Source of the DNA: an uncultured Acidobacteriota bacterium | Lineage (GTDB): Bacteria > Acidobacteriota > Terriglobia > Bryobacterales > Bryobacteraceae | DNA length: 64,000 nucleotides | Assembly (NCBI GenBank): GCA_902826685.1 | Contig: CADEFT010000011.1 | Span: 124,001-188,000 of the forward strand | Direction of reading: 5' to 3' | Part shown: positions 56,755 through 64,000 of the stretch, in pieces | Layout: each line of letters starts with the position of its first letter | Numbering within the stretch: position 1 is the stretch's first letter | Notes under the pieces: generated by a model | Told to the model about the DNA's origin: nothing | What the model saw: only the letters and a program-made list of their open reading frames with translations | The model's database searches: none | Program-made: the position numbers and the translations under genes

Positions 56755-57780
56755 ATGCCGAATCCTTTCACCAGGCGCGAATTTGTGGGAGCGGCGGCCG
56801 CTTCCGCCGCTACCGCCCAGACGGCCACGCTGCCCACACGGTCTTTCGGGAATACCGGGCTCACGCCGTCGCTGATCGCCATCGGCTGCGGCAATCGCCT
56901 CTACATGGCGTATCCGAAAGAGGACGACGCCGAGCGGGCGGTTCGCCTGGGGCTCGATCTGGGGATTACCTACCTCGACACGGCGCAGGCTTACGGCGAT
57001 GGGCGCAGTGAAAGCATCGTGGGCCGCGCCATCGAGGGGCGCCGCGACCGCTTCGTGGTGGCCACCAAAACTCCGGCTCGCACGGCCGACGACCTGTTGC
57101 GCCGGTTCGATCAGAGTTTGAAGCGGCTGGGCACGGACCGGCTCGACGTGCTGCACATCCACAGCTTGAAGTTCGAAGACGATCTGGCGGCGATCGAAGC
57201 CAAGGGAGGCGCCCTCGAAGCGCTTTACCGGCTGCGCGACCAGAAGGCCGTGCGCGCCATCGGGATCACCTCCCACATCGATCCGGCCACGCTCGCAATG
57301 GCGCTGGAGCGTCACGATTTCGATTGCACCCAGATGGCGCTGAATGCCGGCATGCAGGGCCGCAGTCCGGACGGGGCGGGGTATTGGAAGAAGCGCAAGC
57401 CCGGCCAGCCGGAGGATGTCTTTGCCGAGGCGCTGCCTCCGAAACCGTTCCCCGGCACGAGTTTCCAGGACCTGGCGCTGCCGGTGGCGCGCCGCAAGAA
57501 GATGGGCATCGTGGCCATGAAGGTGACCGGTCAGGAAGGGCTGATCGGCGAGGCGCCGGGCCGTGCCGCCGCGCACGATCTGATTCGATATGCGCTGTCA
57601 CTGCCGGTATCGGTGGTCACCATCGGAATGCCGAAGCTGGAGTTCATCCGCTCGAACACGGCGTTCGCGCGCCAGTTCCGGCCGATGAACGCACGCCAGA
57701 TGCGGTCGTTTTCCGAGCGCATCGCCGGAGAGAATAAGGTGGCGCTCGACCGCCATTTCGCCGATCATATCGACGCTTGA
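56755..57780 (+). CDS. Aldo/keto reductase with Tat-type leader
   Basis: A 341-residue protein. TRREFVGAAAASAATAQ is a twin-arginine-like leader, so the enzyme is probably exported. The barrel shows RSFGNTGLTPSLIAIGCGN, ITYLDTAQAYGDGRSE with Asp75 and Tyr80, VVATKTP with Lys105 and DVLHIHS with a His at about 134-136, so the AKR catalytic tetrad is present. LEALYRLRDQKAVRAIGITSH is the typical next strand. The substrate is unknown. It is divergent from the selenoprotein candidate with 23 bp between starts. Confidence 0.85.
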   Translation: MPNPFTRREFVGAAAASAATAQTATLPTRSFGNTGLTPSLIAIGCGNRLYMAYPKEDDAERAVRLGLDLGITYLDTAQAYGDGRSESIVGRAIEGRRDRFVVATKTPARTADDLLRRFDQSLKRLGTDRLDVLHIHSLKFEDDLAAIEAKGGALEALYRLRDQKAVRAIGITSHIDPATLAMALERHDFDCTQMALNAGMQGRSPDGAGYWKKRKPGQPEDVFAEALPPKPFPGTSFQDLALPVARRKKMGIVAMKVTGQEGLIGEAPGRAAAHDLIRYALSLPVSVVTIGMPKLEFIRSNTAFARQFRPMNARQMRSFSERIAGENKVALDRHFADHIDA

Positions 57781-57781
57781 A

Positions 57782-58510
57782 ATGAGCCAGGTCACGCTGC
57801 GCATACTGGGCGAGACCGTTTCGCTGGACGCACCGGAGGCGCGGGGAACGGCGCGGCCGGATGAAATTCTGCCCTTCTTCTACCGCATGGACGATGCGGC
57901 GATCGGAATTGCCGTGCGCCGCGTGGAAGCGCGGGGCGAAGCGGTTTCCTGCCGCAAAGGATGTTCGGCGTGCTGCCGGGCGCAGCCTGTTCCGGTGACG
58001 CCGCCCGAAGCCTATCGCCTGCTGCTGCTGGTGGAAGCGATGACGGAGCCGCGCCGGGGCCGGGTTCTCGCGCTCTTTGAGGCCAACGCCGCCAGGTTGC
58101 GCGAGGCGGGGTTGGACCGGCATTATCTTGAACGCGATCCCAACCTCACGCGGGAACAGGCACGTGCCATCGCCGAGCGCTATTTCGAACTTGGCCTGGG
58201 TTGCCCGTTTCTTGAAAACGACGCCTGCGGCATCTATGAAGACCGTCCCTTCGTCTGCCGCCAGTATCTGGTGACTTCACCAGCCGGTTTGTGCGCCAAT
58301 CCCTTCGAGAACGACGTGCGGCCGGTACCAATGCCGCTTTCGCCCGCTACCGCGTTGCTACGGGTGACGGCGAAGCTCACGCCGGCGCCGCCGCATACGA
58401 TTCCGCTGGCGCTGGCCCTGGTCTATGCCCGAACCCATCGACTGGCGCTGGAGGCCGTTTATCCGGCCGGCCACTTGCTTGAATCGATGCTGCGGGAAAT
58501 CACCGCTTGA
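57782..58510 (+). CDS. YkgJ-family cysteine-cluster protein
   Basis: A 242-residue protein starting 1 bp after the aldo/keto reductase stop. The Cys pattern SCRKGCSACCRAQP at about residue 57, GCPFLENDACGIYEDRPFVC at about 140 and GLCANPF at about 169 is the CxxxCxxCC...CPFL...C.IY..RP..CR signature of YkgJ/UPF0153 proteins, thought to bind zinc or an iron-sulfur cluster. The C-terminal half is helical and carries no known motif. Function is unknown. Its stop overlaps the convergent gene by about 10 bp. Confidence 0.8.
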   Translation: MSQVTLRILGETVSLDAPEARGTARPDEILPFFYRMDDAAIGIAVRRVEARGEAVSCRKGCSACCRAQPVPVTPPEAYRLLLLVEAMTEPRRGRVLALFEANAARLREAGLDRHYLERDPNLTREQARAIAERYFELGLGCPFLENDACGIYEDRPFVCRQYLVTSPAGLCANPFENDVRPVPMPLSPATALLRVTAKLTPAPPHTIPLALALVYARTHRLALEAVYPAGHLLESMLREITA

Positions 58511-58916
58511 GGAAGCGCTGTTCCATTCCGCTGCGCTGCCGCAGCACCAGAACGCTGCCCGAGCCTTGCCGCTCCACGCGCCAGCGATAGGTGTTGCGGC
58601 CCAATTGACCGGGCTTTTCGTAGTCCCATTTCGGCCGGCAGGTGTTGACGCTGCGGAAACTGGACGATGCCGGATCGAGGTGGATCAGACTGCCCTCCAC
58701 TTCGAGGCGGCCCTGGGAAAGGGCGGAGACTCGTGTGTCGCATCCCGGAGAGGCGCTGATGCTTTGCGAGGAGTAGAGGAAGCGCCCGTCTGGCGTGATC
58801 GTGTAGGCCAGGCTCGGATTCGTTCCATCGCTCAGGCTCCACTCCCCTACCAGTTGAGTCGGAGTCTGCCCGAAGGCGGCGGCAGCCAGCAGCAGACCGA
58901 TGATTCCCTTGGCCAT
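58500..58916 (-). CDS. Small secreted protein of unknown function
   Basis: A 138-residue protein with a signal peptide (MAKGIIGLLLAAAAFGQ). The mature part reads LVGEWSLSDGTNPSLAYTIT, FLYSSQSISASPGCD, LEVEGSLIHLDPASSSFRSV and NTYRWRVERQGSGSVLVLRQ, a small beta-barrel pattern similar to lipocalin-like or META-like stress proteins (GxW near the N-terminus). Two Cys (PGCDT and VNTCRP) could form a disulfide. I do not recognise a defined family. It is divergent from the LecA-like gene. Confidence 0.65.
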   Translation of the reverse strand: MAKGIIGLLLAAAAFGQTPTQLVGEWSLSDGTNPSLAYTITPDGRFLYSSQSISASPGCDTRVSALSQGRLEVEGSLIHLDPASSSFRSVNTCRPKWDYEKPGQLGRNTYRWRVERQGSGSVLVLRQRSGMEQRFLKR

Positions 58917-58999
58917 TCGTTTCCTCTCTCCTTATACGAAGGCGAGGATCGGGGCGGATTTGGCTCATCCGGTGCCGCTGCGATATAAAGATAGGACTC

Positions 59000-59953
59000 A
59001 TGCGACTCGCCGTATCGTTCGCCTGCACCCTGTTCGCCGGCCTTGCCCTGCCGGCGGCTACGGTTTCGATTCTCACCACGGACGGCAAGACCGTGGAAGG
59101 CGAAACCAGCCGGGGGAAGATCACTTTGGAAACGGGCGGCGTGCGCCGGGAGATTCCGCTCAGTAAACTGCTGTCGCTCCATTCCGGAGCGCCGTTGAGC
59201 GAACGCGAGCGCGGCATGGTGGAGACCGGGATTCCGGCGGTGCTGGGCGCCGATCGCGCGAAATCCGACCTTGGGGTCGAGCAGATAAGCGCGATTGGCC
59301 CGGCCGCCATCACGCCCCTGCTACAGGTCTATAAGGACACCGATCAGCATGAGCCGAACCCGCTCTATCGCCTGTTCACGCGGATTATTCCTCCTTCCGC
59401 CGATGGCTTTGACCGGGCACTTGCCTTGGTGCGCCTGACCGATGGGACCGCGCTTCGCGGCAATGCCGCCGCGGGCGATTGGGTGGTGAACGGCACCACG
59501 GTTCCAAGCGCCAGCGTGCGCCGCGTCGCCGTGAAGCAAAAACTGGTGCGCCGCAACATGGAGGTACACTCGCTGCGCCATTCCAACCAGATTGAGTTTC
59601 TGGACACGGGAGTCGTCTTAACCCAGGGTTCGGCGATGGAGTCGGCCGCGACCGGCTTCGCGCGCCTTTCCTGGCATGCGGACGATTGGGCGTGCGATCC
59701 GGACGGGCTGAAGAAGCCGGCCGGGAACTACAAGACTCACCTGGTCAACGGGCATCCCTTCGGAGCGCTGGTGGGCCGCCTGGGCGCGGCGGGGGAGATG
59801 TTTTTCGTTGGCAAATCCTATCGTAAGAGCGGCGGTGGGGCAGGGAAGCTGCAACTTGCGGTGAACGACAACCGGCATTGGCAGAACAATTTGGGCAGCT
59901 ATCGGGTGGTGATGTCGGCGACCGATGCGTATGACGTGGGGGATGCGTTTTAG
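59000..59953 (+). CDS. Secreted protein with a LecA (PA-IL)-like C-terminal domain
   Basis: A 317-residue protein. The signal peptide RLAVSFACTLFAGLALPAAT is followed by ILTTDGKTVEGETSRGKITL, a small beta domain, then a helical linker (GAPLSERERGMVETGI). A strand-rich middle part (LVRLTDGTALRG, TVPSASVRRVAVKQKLVRRN) precedes residues about 240-317: NGHPFGALVGRLGAAGEMFF, GKLQLAVNDNRHWQNNLGSY and RVVM. The latter resembles the PA-IL galactose lectin fold (HPxGALVGRIG... LxLxVND). In LecA the Asn/Asp of that loop bind calcium and sugar. The domain probably binds carbohydrate; no enzyme motif is present. Confidence 0.7.
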   Translation: MRLAVSFACTLFAGLALPAATVSILTTDGKTVEGETSRGKITLETGGVRREIPLSKLLSLHSGAPLSERERGMVETGIPAVLGADRAKSDLGVEQISAIGPAAITPLLQVYKDTDQHEPNPLYRLFTRIIPPSADGFDRALALVRLTDGTALRGNAAAGDWVVNGTTVPSASVRRVAVKQKLVRRNMEVHSLRHSNQIEFLDTGVVLTQGSAMESAATGFARLSWHADDWACDPDGLKKPAGNYKTHLVNGHPFGALVGRLGAAGEMFFVGKSYRKSGGGAGKLQLAVNDNRHWQNNLGSYRVVMSATDAYDVGDAF

Positions 59954-60013
59954 GTTGGCGAATTTGACAGTTGGGATTCGGGTGGCTGAGAATGAGAACG
60001 TAGCGGCTGGTGT

Positions 60014-60100
60014 GCGGATGTGGCGGAACTGGCAGACGCGCTAGATTCAGGTTCTAGTTCTCGCAAGGGAGTGGAGGTTCAAGTCCTCTCATCCGCACCA
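60014..60100 (+). tRNA. tRNA-Leu (anticodon CAG)
   Basis: An 87-nt class II tRNA. GCGGATG (60014-60020) pairs with CATCCGC before an encoded ACCA end (60097-60100). The anticodon stem CTAGA/TCTAG encloses TTCAGGT, giving anticodon CAG for CUG codons. The variable arm (TTCTCGCAAGGGA region) is long as expected for Leu, and GGTTCAAGTCC is the T arm. It borders the accessory region to the right. Confidence 0.93.
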
Positions 60101-60130
60101 ATAAAATCAATAAGTTACAGAGATTCTGAC

Positions 60131-60159
60131 GCCCTCCATCGGAGGGCTTCTTTAGTTTT
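60131..60159 (+). terminator. Rho-independent terminator after tRNA-Leu
   Basis: GCCCTCC (60131-60137), loop ATC and GGAGGGC (60141-60147) form a perfect 7-bp stem, followed by TTCTTTAGTTTT. It lies 30 bp after the tRNA. Confidence 0.8.
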
Positions 60160-60457
60160 GTGGGACTCTGTGTGGGACAGTTTTGAGAATTTATCACACT
60201 TCAGTCCCACCGAGGGCCCCATGTCCACCCGCTGACCCGAGCTTCCCGGTCCAGATGTTCTGAGGATTCAACAAGATGCCGAAGGGGACTGAACTGACAT
60301 TGTCGCTGATGCACTAGACAAACGGTCAAGCGCGCGGCAGGTGCATAGTGTTGTCGTGTGTTGCGTTCTGAGCGTTTGGGTGCGGAAGATCGCGTGACTT
60401 GGCAACTTCGCAGTCGTCGCGCTGGTGGAGTATGGCGCTGCGGGCGAAAGTTGCCGA
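60160..60457. other. Non-coding stretch between tRNA-Leu and the TOTE-type remnant
   Basis: I see no gene. GTGGGACT and GTGGGACA occur as a short direct repeat near 60161-60180. No integrase fragment or second copy of the tRNA 3' end can be recognised. It may be debris of former tRNA-linked insertions. Confidence 0.4.
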
Positions 60458-61122
60458 CTACTTCCCAGTCGTGATGTCCAGATCGAGCCGACGCTGCGAA
60501 CCCGATAGGACCTTGTACCCCATGTCCGCGTAGCCTTTCAGCCGGCGGCCATACATGCGAGCGAGCACCAAGACGTCGGCGTCAACGTAGTCGTACACCT
60601 CGACGACCTTTTTGCCGTCGTGAAGACGGTGAAGGCGCCCGACGTATTGCTGGAGCGTGCCCTTCCAGGAAATCGGCATTGCAAGTAAGAGCGTGTCAAG
60701 TCGCGCATCATCGAAGCCCTCTCCAATGTAGCTGCCGGTTGCAAGAATCAATCGCGGTTCAGACTCGGGGATCCGAGGCGACGGGCAAGTCCTGCCGAAA
60801 CGGGTCGTTCGAAGAAGATCCAGACGTGCGCTCCGTTGCCCGATCGCGAGCACTCCACCGATGCCGGCACGCCGAGGGTGTTGCACGTTTCCCGAAACGC
60901 CGCGGCGTCTTCTTTCCAGGTCTTTTTGTCGAAGTCCGCCGCAAGGAACCAGCAAGTGTCATCGAGCGACAGCGGATATACGCCGACAGTTTGCTTGCCG
61001 GAAAGATGTGCGTGAATGGCTTCGTCGTCGAGCGGGACATTCTTTCTTGTCTCTTTGTCGACCCGCTTTCGATCATCCGGCTTGGCGGCATAGTACGCCT
61101 TCCAGTCGCGCTCCGTCCTGGG
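60458..61122 (-). pseudogene. TOTE-type primase-helicase remnant (primase part and helicase C-terminus joined by a deletion)
   Basis: Two pieces of one gene in different frames. 61122-60776 encodes an archaeo-eukaryotic primase core: LSGKQTVGVYPLSLDDTCWF, LAADFDKKTW (DxD metal motif), AAAFRETCNTLGVPASVECS and SGNGAHVWIFFE (nucleotide-binding His). 60775-60458 encodes the end of a superfamily 2 helicase: RLILATGSYIGEGFDDARLD, TLLLAMPISWKGTLQQYVGR (motif VI region) and YDYVDADVLVLARMYGRRLK. In intact proteins annotated as TOTE conflict system primases these are separated by several hundred residues, so an internal deletion with frame change has occurred. The left edge of the IS element at 61123 breaks the primase part. 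Confidence 0.8.
61117..61122. repeat. Target-site duplication CCTGGG, left copy
   Basis: CCTGGG directly precedes the left IS end and is repeated at 63887-63892 directly after the right end. Removing the element plus one copy restores the primase frame (GYSP followed by RTERDWK), which proves the boundary. Confidence 0.85.
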
Positions 61123-61191
61123 CCTCGGGGGACACCCAAAACCGGCCAATGAGGGACGGTTGAAAACCGGCCAATAGAACTCGGCAAGACG

Positions 61192-62835
61192 TTGAAAGCG
61201 ATAGAGGGCTTACCCTCCATCGACGTGAGCAATGTCTTGAGCGAAGAAAAGCGACAACAAGTCATCGCGCTGGGGCGGCTGGGGTGGCCGTTGCGGCGCA
61301 TTCAGCAAGAAACAGGCGTCCGCCGGGAAACGGCCGGAGTCTATTTGAAGGCCGCCGGAGTCGCCGTGCGATCCCCCGGTGGCTGGGGACGGCGCGCGCC
61401 GGCAAAACCGGCCAATGAGGTGTCCCCCGACCCGAGGGCTGTTCCGGCCACCCCAGACGCAAAACCGGCCAACGAGGTGTCCCCCGACTCTGAGCCTCTA
61501 CCGGCGCCCGGCCGTAGCCCCTCAGCCAGCGCCTGCGAGCCCTACTTCGACTTCATCGATCTCTCGCTCAGCAAGGGCCGCAACGCCAAAGCCATCTACC
61601 AGGACTTAGTCGACGATCACGGTTTCACCGGCCGCTACCAGAGCGTCAAGCGCTTCGTCCGCCAGTTGCGGGGCCAACCGGCGCTCCAGGCGTGCCCGGT
61701 GATCGTCACGCCACCAGGCGAGGAAGCGCAAGTCGATTACGGCACCGGGCCGATGGTCCGTGATCCGCACTCGGGCCGCTACCGGCGCACGCGCTTGTTC
61801 GTGCTCACGCTCGGCCATAGCCGTAAGGCCGTTCGCCTGCTCACTTTCCACTCCAGCGCGCGCATCTGGGCCGAGTTGCACGAACAAGCCTTCCGCCGGC
61901 TAGGCGGAGTCACGCGCATCGTCGTGCTCGACAATCTCAGCGAAGGCGTCCTCAAACCAGACATCTACGATCCAGCCTTGAACCCGCTGTATCGCGACGT
62001 GCTCGCGCATTATGGGGCCGTCGCGCTGCCCTGCCGCGTGGCCAATCCGGATCGCAAGGGTAAGGTGGAGCGCGGCGTCGGGCACGCCAAGAACACGCCG
62101 CTCAAGGGGCAGCGCTTTGAAAGCCTGGAGCAAGCGCAAGCTTATCTGGATCGCTGGGAAAATAAGTGGGCCGACACGCGCATCCATGGCACCACCAAGC
62201 GCCAGGTCGCAGCGATGTTCGCCGAAGAGAAACCCGCGCTGCGGCCGCTGCCGTTAGAGCCGTTCCGCCACTATCAGTTCGGTGAACGCCGCGTGAACCT
62301 TGATGGCTGCGTCGAAGTAGAAGCCGCTTACTACGGCGCGCCGCCCGGTTGGATCGGCAGCAGCGTAAAGGTGCAATGGGACGGTCAGACGGTGCGGGTA
62401 TTGAATCCGCGCACCGGTCAACTCCTGCGTGAACACCGGCGGCAGGAGCGCGGCGGCTATCGCATCCCGGAGGAAGACAAACCTGCAAAAACGCCCCGCT
62501 CTACCGAGCAACTGCTGGCGCGGTGCGGCAAGATCGGTGCGCACTTGGGCGCGGTCGCTGAACAAACATACCGGCGTGATGGTCCGGAGGCCATCCGCCG
62601 CATAATGGGCTTGACCGGCTTGGCCCGTAAGCATGGCGCGGCACTTACCGACGACGCCTGTGCGGCCGCCCTGGAATCGGGGCTACCGGCCAACCCCTAT
62701 CGCTTCGTCCGCCGTTGGCTCGAACGACGGCCGCAACTCACGCTACGCCAAGTGGACCCCATCATCCGGCAACTGACTTTGTACCGCGACCTCATCGATA
62801 GCAAGACTCAGGAGAACTCGAATGAATCTCAGTGA
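61192..62835 (+). CDS. istA: IS21-family transposase IstA
   Basis: A 547-residue transposase from TTG 61192. The N-terminal helix-turn-helix (VLSEEKRQQVIALGRLGWPL, then RRIQQETGVRRETAGVYLK) is followed by a Pro-rich linker that contains two copies of AKPANEVSPD, encoded by copies of the element's own end repeats. The integrase core keeps the DDE set: Asp in AQVDYGTGPM at about 182, Asp in VVLDNLSEG at about 246 and Glu in KGKVERGVGHAKN at about 292. YYGAPPGWIGSSVKVQWDG is the usual C-terminal Mu-like barrel. It overlaps istB by 14 bp. Confidence 0.92.
   Translation: MKAIEGLPSIDVSNVLSEEKRQQVIALGRLGWPLRRIQQETGVRRETAGVYLKAAGVAVRSPGGWGRRAPAKPANEVSPDPRAVPATPDAKPANEVSPDSEPLPAPGRSPSASACEPYFDFIDLSLSKGRNAKAIYQDLVDDHGFTGRYQSVKRFVRQLRGQPALQACPVIVTPPGEEAQVDYGTGPMVRDPHSGRYRRTRLFVLTLGHSRKAVRLLTFHSSARIWAELHEQAFRRLGGVTRIVVLDNLSEGVLKPDIYDPALNPLYRDVLAHYGAVALPCRVANPDRKGKVERGVGHAKNTPLKGQRFESLEQAQAYLDRWENKWADTRIHGTTKRQVAAMFAEEKPALRPLPLEPFRHYQFGERRVNLDGCVEVEAAYYGAPPGWIGSSVKVQWDGQTVRVLNPRTGQLLREHRRQERGGYRIPEEDKPAKTPRSTEQLLARCGKIGAHLGAVAEQTYRRDGPEAIRRIMGLTGLARKHGAALTDDACAAALESGLPANPYRFVRRWLERRPQLTLRQVDPIIRQLTLYRDLIDSKTQENSNESQ
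61404..61487. repeat. Two copies of the IS end sequence inside istA
   Basis: Bases 61404-61430 and 61461-61487 are 27-bp copies differing at one position. Each joins AAAACCGGCCAA(T/C)GA, as in the terminal binding repeats, to GGTGTCCCCCGA, as at the right terminus. They lie 57 bp apart, in frame, in the linker of IstA. Confidence 0.8.
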
Positions 62836-63565
62836 ACTACAGCGCAGCATGCGCCAACTCCGGCTCGGCGGCATGGCCGCCGTGCTGGAAACGCGCCTGC
62901 GGCAAGCGCAAGCCGAACCCATGGCGCCCATCGATCTACTCGCCACGCTGGTATCTGACGAACTGACGCGGCGAGCCGACCGGCTCTTGGACCGGCGGCG
63001 CAAACTCGCCGCCTTCCGCGATCCCCACAAGACCCTGGACAACTTCGACTTCACGTTCAATCCGAAGCTGAATCGTAGTCTGGTCTTTGATCTGGCCACC
63101 GGCGCGTTCATCGACCGCCGCGAAGATGCGTTGTTTCTCGGGCCCGGCGGCACAGGGAAAAGTCACTTGGCGCAAGCAATCGGTCAGGCAGCGATTCAAC
63201 AGGGTCATAAGGTGCTCTATCGGGAGACCCACATCTTGCTGGAGGAGATTGCTGAGGCTACGCTGGACGGCTCGCGCAAGCAGTACATGGAATCGATCGC
63301 CAGCGTGGCACTATTGATCGTAGATGACTTCGGAATGCGCAAACTGCCGCAGACGGCGGCCGAGGATCTGTTGGAGATCATTATGCGCCGCTACGAGCGG
63401 GCCAGTACGCTACTGACCTCGAATCGCCCGGTCGACGACTGGGGCAAACTACTGGCCGATGTAGCGGCCGTGGGGGCCATGCTGGATCGGTTGCTCCATC
63501 ACGGGCACGTGCTCAAGTGCGGACCCAAGAGTTGGCGCACCAGGACGGCCAACGCAGCGGACTGA
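62822..63565 (+). CDS. istB: IS21-family helper ATPase IstB
   Basis: A 247-residue AAA+ protein. Walker A is GPGGTGKSHLAQAIG at about residue 103 and Walker B is LLIVDDFGMRKL at about 163; LLTSNRPVDDWGKLLAD is sensor 1 and MLDRLLHHGHVLKCGPKSWR the usual end. The N-terminal part (LRLGGMAAVLETRLRQAQAE) is the IstB-specific helical domain. It assists IstA in choosing and joining target DNA. Complete, with normal length. Confidence 0.92.
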   Translation: MNLSELQRSMRQLRLGGMAAVLETRLRQAQAEPMAPIDLLATLVSDELTRRADRLLDRRRKLAAFRDPHKTLDNFDFTFNPKLNRSLVFDLATGAFIDRREDALFLGPGGTGKSHLAQAIGQAAIQQGHKVLYRETHILLEEIAEATLDGSRKQYMESIASVALLIVDDFGMRKLPQTAAEDLLEIIMRRYERASTLLTSNRPVDDWGKLLADVAAVGAMLDRLLHHGHVLKCGPKSWRTRTANAAD

Positions 63566-63600
63566 AGCACGCATAAGGAAGCCGAGCATTCGGATCAGAA

Positions 63601-63619
63601 CGCGAGGCTGCGCCTCGCG
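63601..63619. terminator. Strong hairpin after istB
   Basis: CGCGAGGC (63601-63608), loop TGC and GCCTCGCG (63612-63619) form a perfect 8-bp stem 36 bp after istB. No U-tract follows, so termination is only likely. The remaining 63620-63832 holds no gene that I can see. Confidence 0.4.
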
Positions 63620-63886
63620 GGATTTATCGCTTTATCGCCAGAATGCCGCGGAGGCGGCTCGGCGCCGCCCACGCATTCCGGCCGCTGGGTCGGCGCTCTG
63701 GTCGCATCCCTGCGGAGCCATATCCTCCGCCCAGGTGTCGACAGAATAGCCGAACTTACTCGGCGTCCGCAATGAATTTCGTTGCCGTCACTGGCGGAAG
63801 TGAGTTATAACTACCTTGTCTTGCCTGATTCCGTTGGCCGGTTTTGAGGCGTCCCTCATTGGCCGGTTTTCAGGTGTCCCCCGAGG

Positions 63887-64000
63887 CCTGGGCGAGTAGC
63901 CGACGCGGACGTCAGGGCTCTCCTACTGTTGGGCGTATACATCCTCGCGTCCCTGAAAGAGTGACCTGAATAGTGTGATCTTCTGGGCCGAGTTCAGTGA
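63887..64000 (-). pseudogene. N-terminal part of the TOTE-type primase beyond the IS, with a nonsense codon
   Basis: Reading the minus strand from 64000 gives SAQKITLFRSLFQGREDVYA, QQ, stop, ESPDVRVGYSP, which continues across the target duplication into RTERDWKAYYAAKPDDRK on the other side of the IS. KITLFRSLFxGREDVYA and GYSP match the start of TOTE-type primases. The TAG (63925-63923) sits where a Trp (TGG) is usual. The first three bases of each target duplication are shared with the other copy. The gene begins outside the window. Confidence 0.75.

Larger units (their letters stand above)
61123..63886 (+). mobile_element. Complete IS21-family insertion sequence
   Basis: A 2764-bp element with istA and istB and imperfect terminal inverted repeats of about 54 bp. 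Left (61123-61176) and right (63833-63886, reversed) both start CCTCGGGGGACACC and carry two copies of AAAACCGGCCAA, the multiple transposase-binding arrangement typical of IS21. A 6-bp duplication, CCTGGG, flanks it. Both genes look intact, so it may still be active. It lies inside an already decaying TOTE-type gene. Confidence 0.9.

Noticed and set aside
60020..60235. Reading frame starting MAELADALDS over the tRNA
   Set aside because: It is the well-known spurious translation of a tRNA-Leu gene.
60160..60457. Integrase remnant or att site next to tRNA-Leu
   Set aside because: No recombinase motif and no second copy of the tRNA 3' end could be found within the window.
63923..63925. TAG in the TOTE-type primase as pyrrolysine
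   Set aside because: The position is normally Trp (TGG), the gene has other inactivating changes, and nothing suggests pyrrolysine use.

Overview
The window looks like a chromosome segment from a GC-rich soil Acidobacteriota, most likely of the Solibacter/Bryobacter group (order Bryobacterales). The evidence is gene content: an Oar-like TonB receptor with a carboxypeptidase-regulatory-like N-terminus, followed by a TPR gene and a CRTAC1 (VCBS/ASPIC) gene; two NHL-repeat proteins ending in a domain that resembles the Solibacter C-terminal family TIGR03437; two modules pairing a DUF1549/1553- or DUF1592-type cytochrome protein with a DUF1501/DUF1552 protein; and many Tat-exported enzymes. No database search was possible, so all assignments come from reading motifs.

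Layout. 1-5.8 kb: tail of a sugar-binding ABC protein, a decayed repeat array, an SDR, then an arylsulfate sulfotransferase-like protein, a sulfatase and an SGNH hydrolase. 5.8-14.6 kb: a glycosyltransferase, a DUF1549/1553 plus DUF1501 pair, ApaG, the lysine genes dapA-dapD, a frameshifted APH-type kinase, a small cupin-like protein and a DUF4230 protein. 14.6-28.1 kb: a long, tightly overlapping nitrate-assimilation operon with a structured leader (siroheme methyltransferase, FeS/membrane-anchor fusion, molybdopterin nitrate reductase, NrtABCD-type transporter, NirB, NirD, HemD-like enzyme, outer-membrane barrel). The transporter brings in nitrate, the Mo enzyme makes nitrite, and NirBD makes ammonium with siroheme supplied by the cobA and hemD products. 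28.1-38.3 kb (minus strand): TonB receptor/TPR/CRTAC1 operon and two leucine-rich-repeat proteins. 38.4-48.2 kb: DUF1592-type cytochrome plus DUF1552, a repeat patch, and two NHL paralogues. 48.3-56 kb: transglutaminase, sialidase-like protein, and an rfbA-rfbC-rfbB-glycosyltransferase/methyltransferase operon. 56-60 kb: cupin, a thioredoxin-fold protein, aldo/keto reductase, YkgJ-type protein, LecA-like protein and tRNA-Leu(CAG). 60.1-64 kb: an accessory patch with a wrecked TOTE-type primase-helicase gene split by a complete IS21-family element.

The observations I value most are these. (i) A thioredoxin-fold gene at 56183-56731 has an in-frame TGA exactly at the first Cys of a CPHC motif, followed by a hairpin with an AGGUC-containing loop, as expected of a selenoprotein. 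(ii) At three convergent gene junctions the intervening DNA is a tandem duplication of the tail-to-tail junction itself, so each unit joins the 3' ends of both neighbours. (iii) A TOTE-type gene was inactivated in several steps, and the IS insertion can be resolved to the base. (iv) The IS21 element carries copies of its own terminal repeats inside its transposase reading frame. (v) The nitrate reductase is paired with a DmsB-DmsC-like fusion, suggesting quinol-driven assimilatory nitrate reduction.
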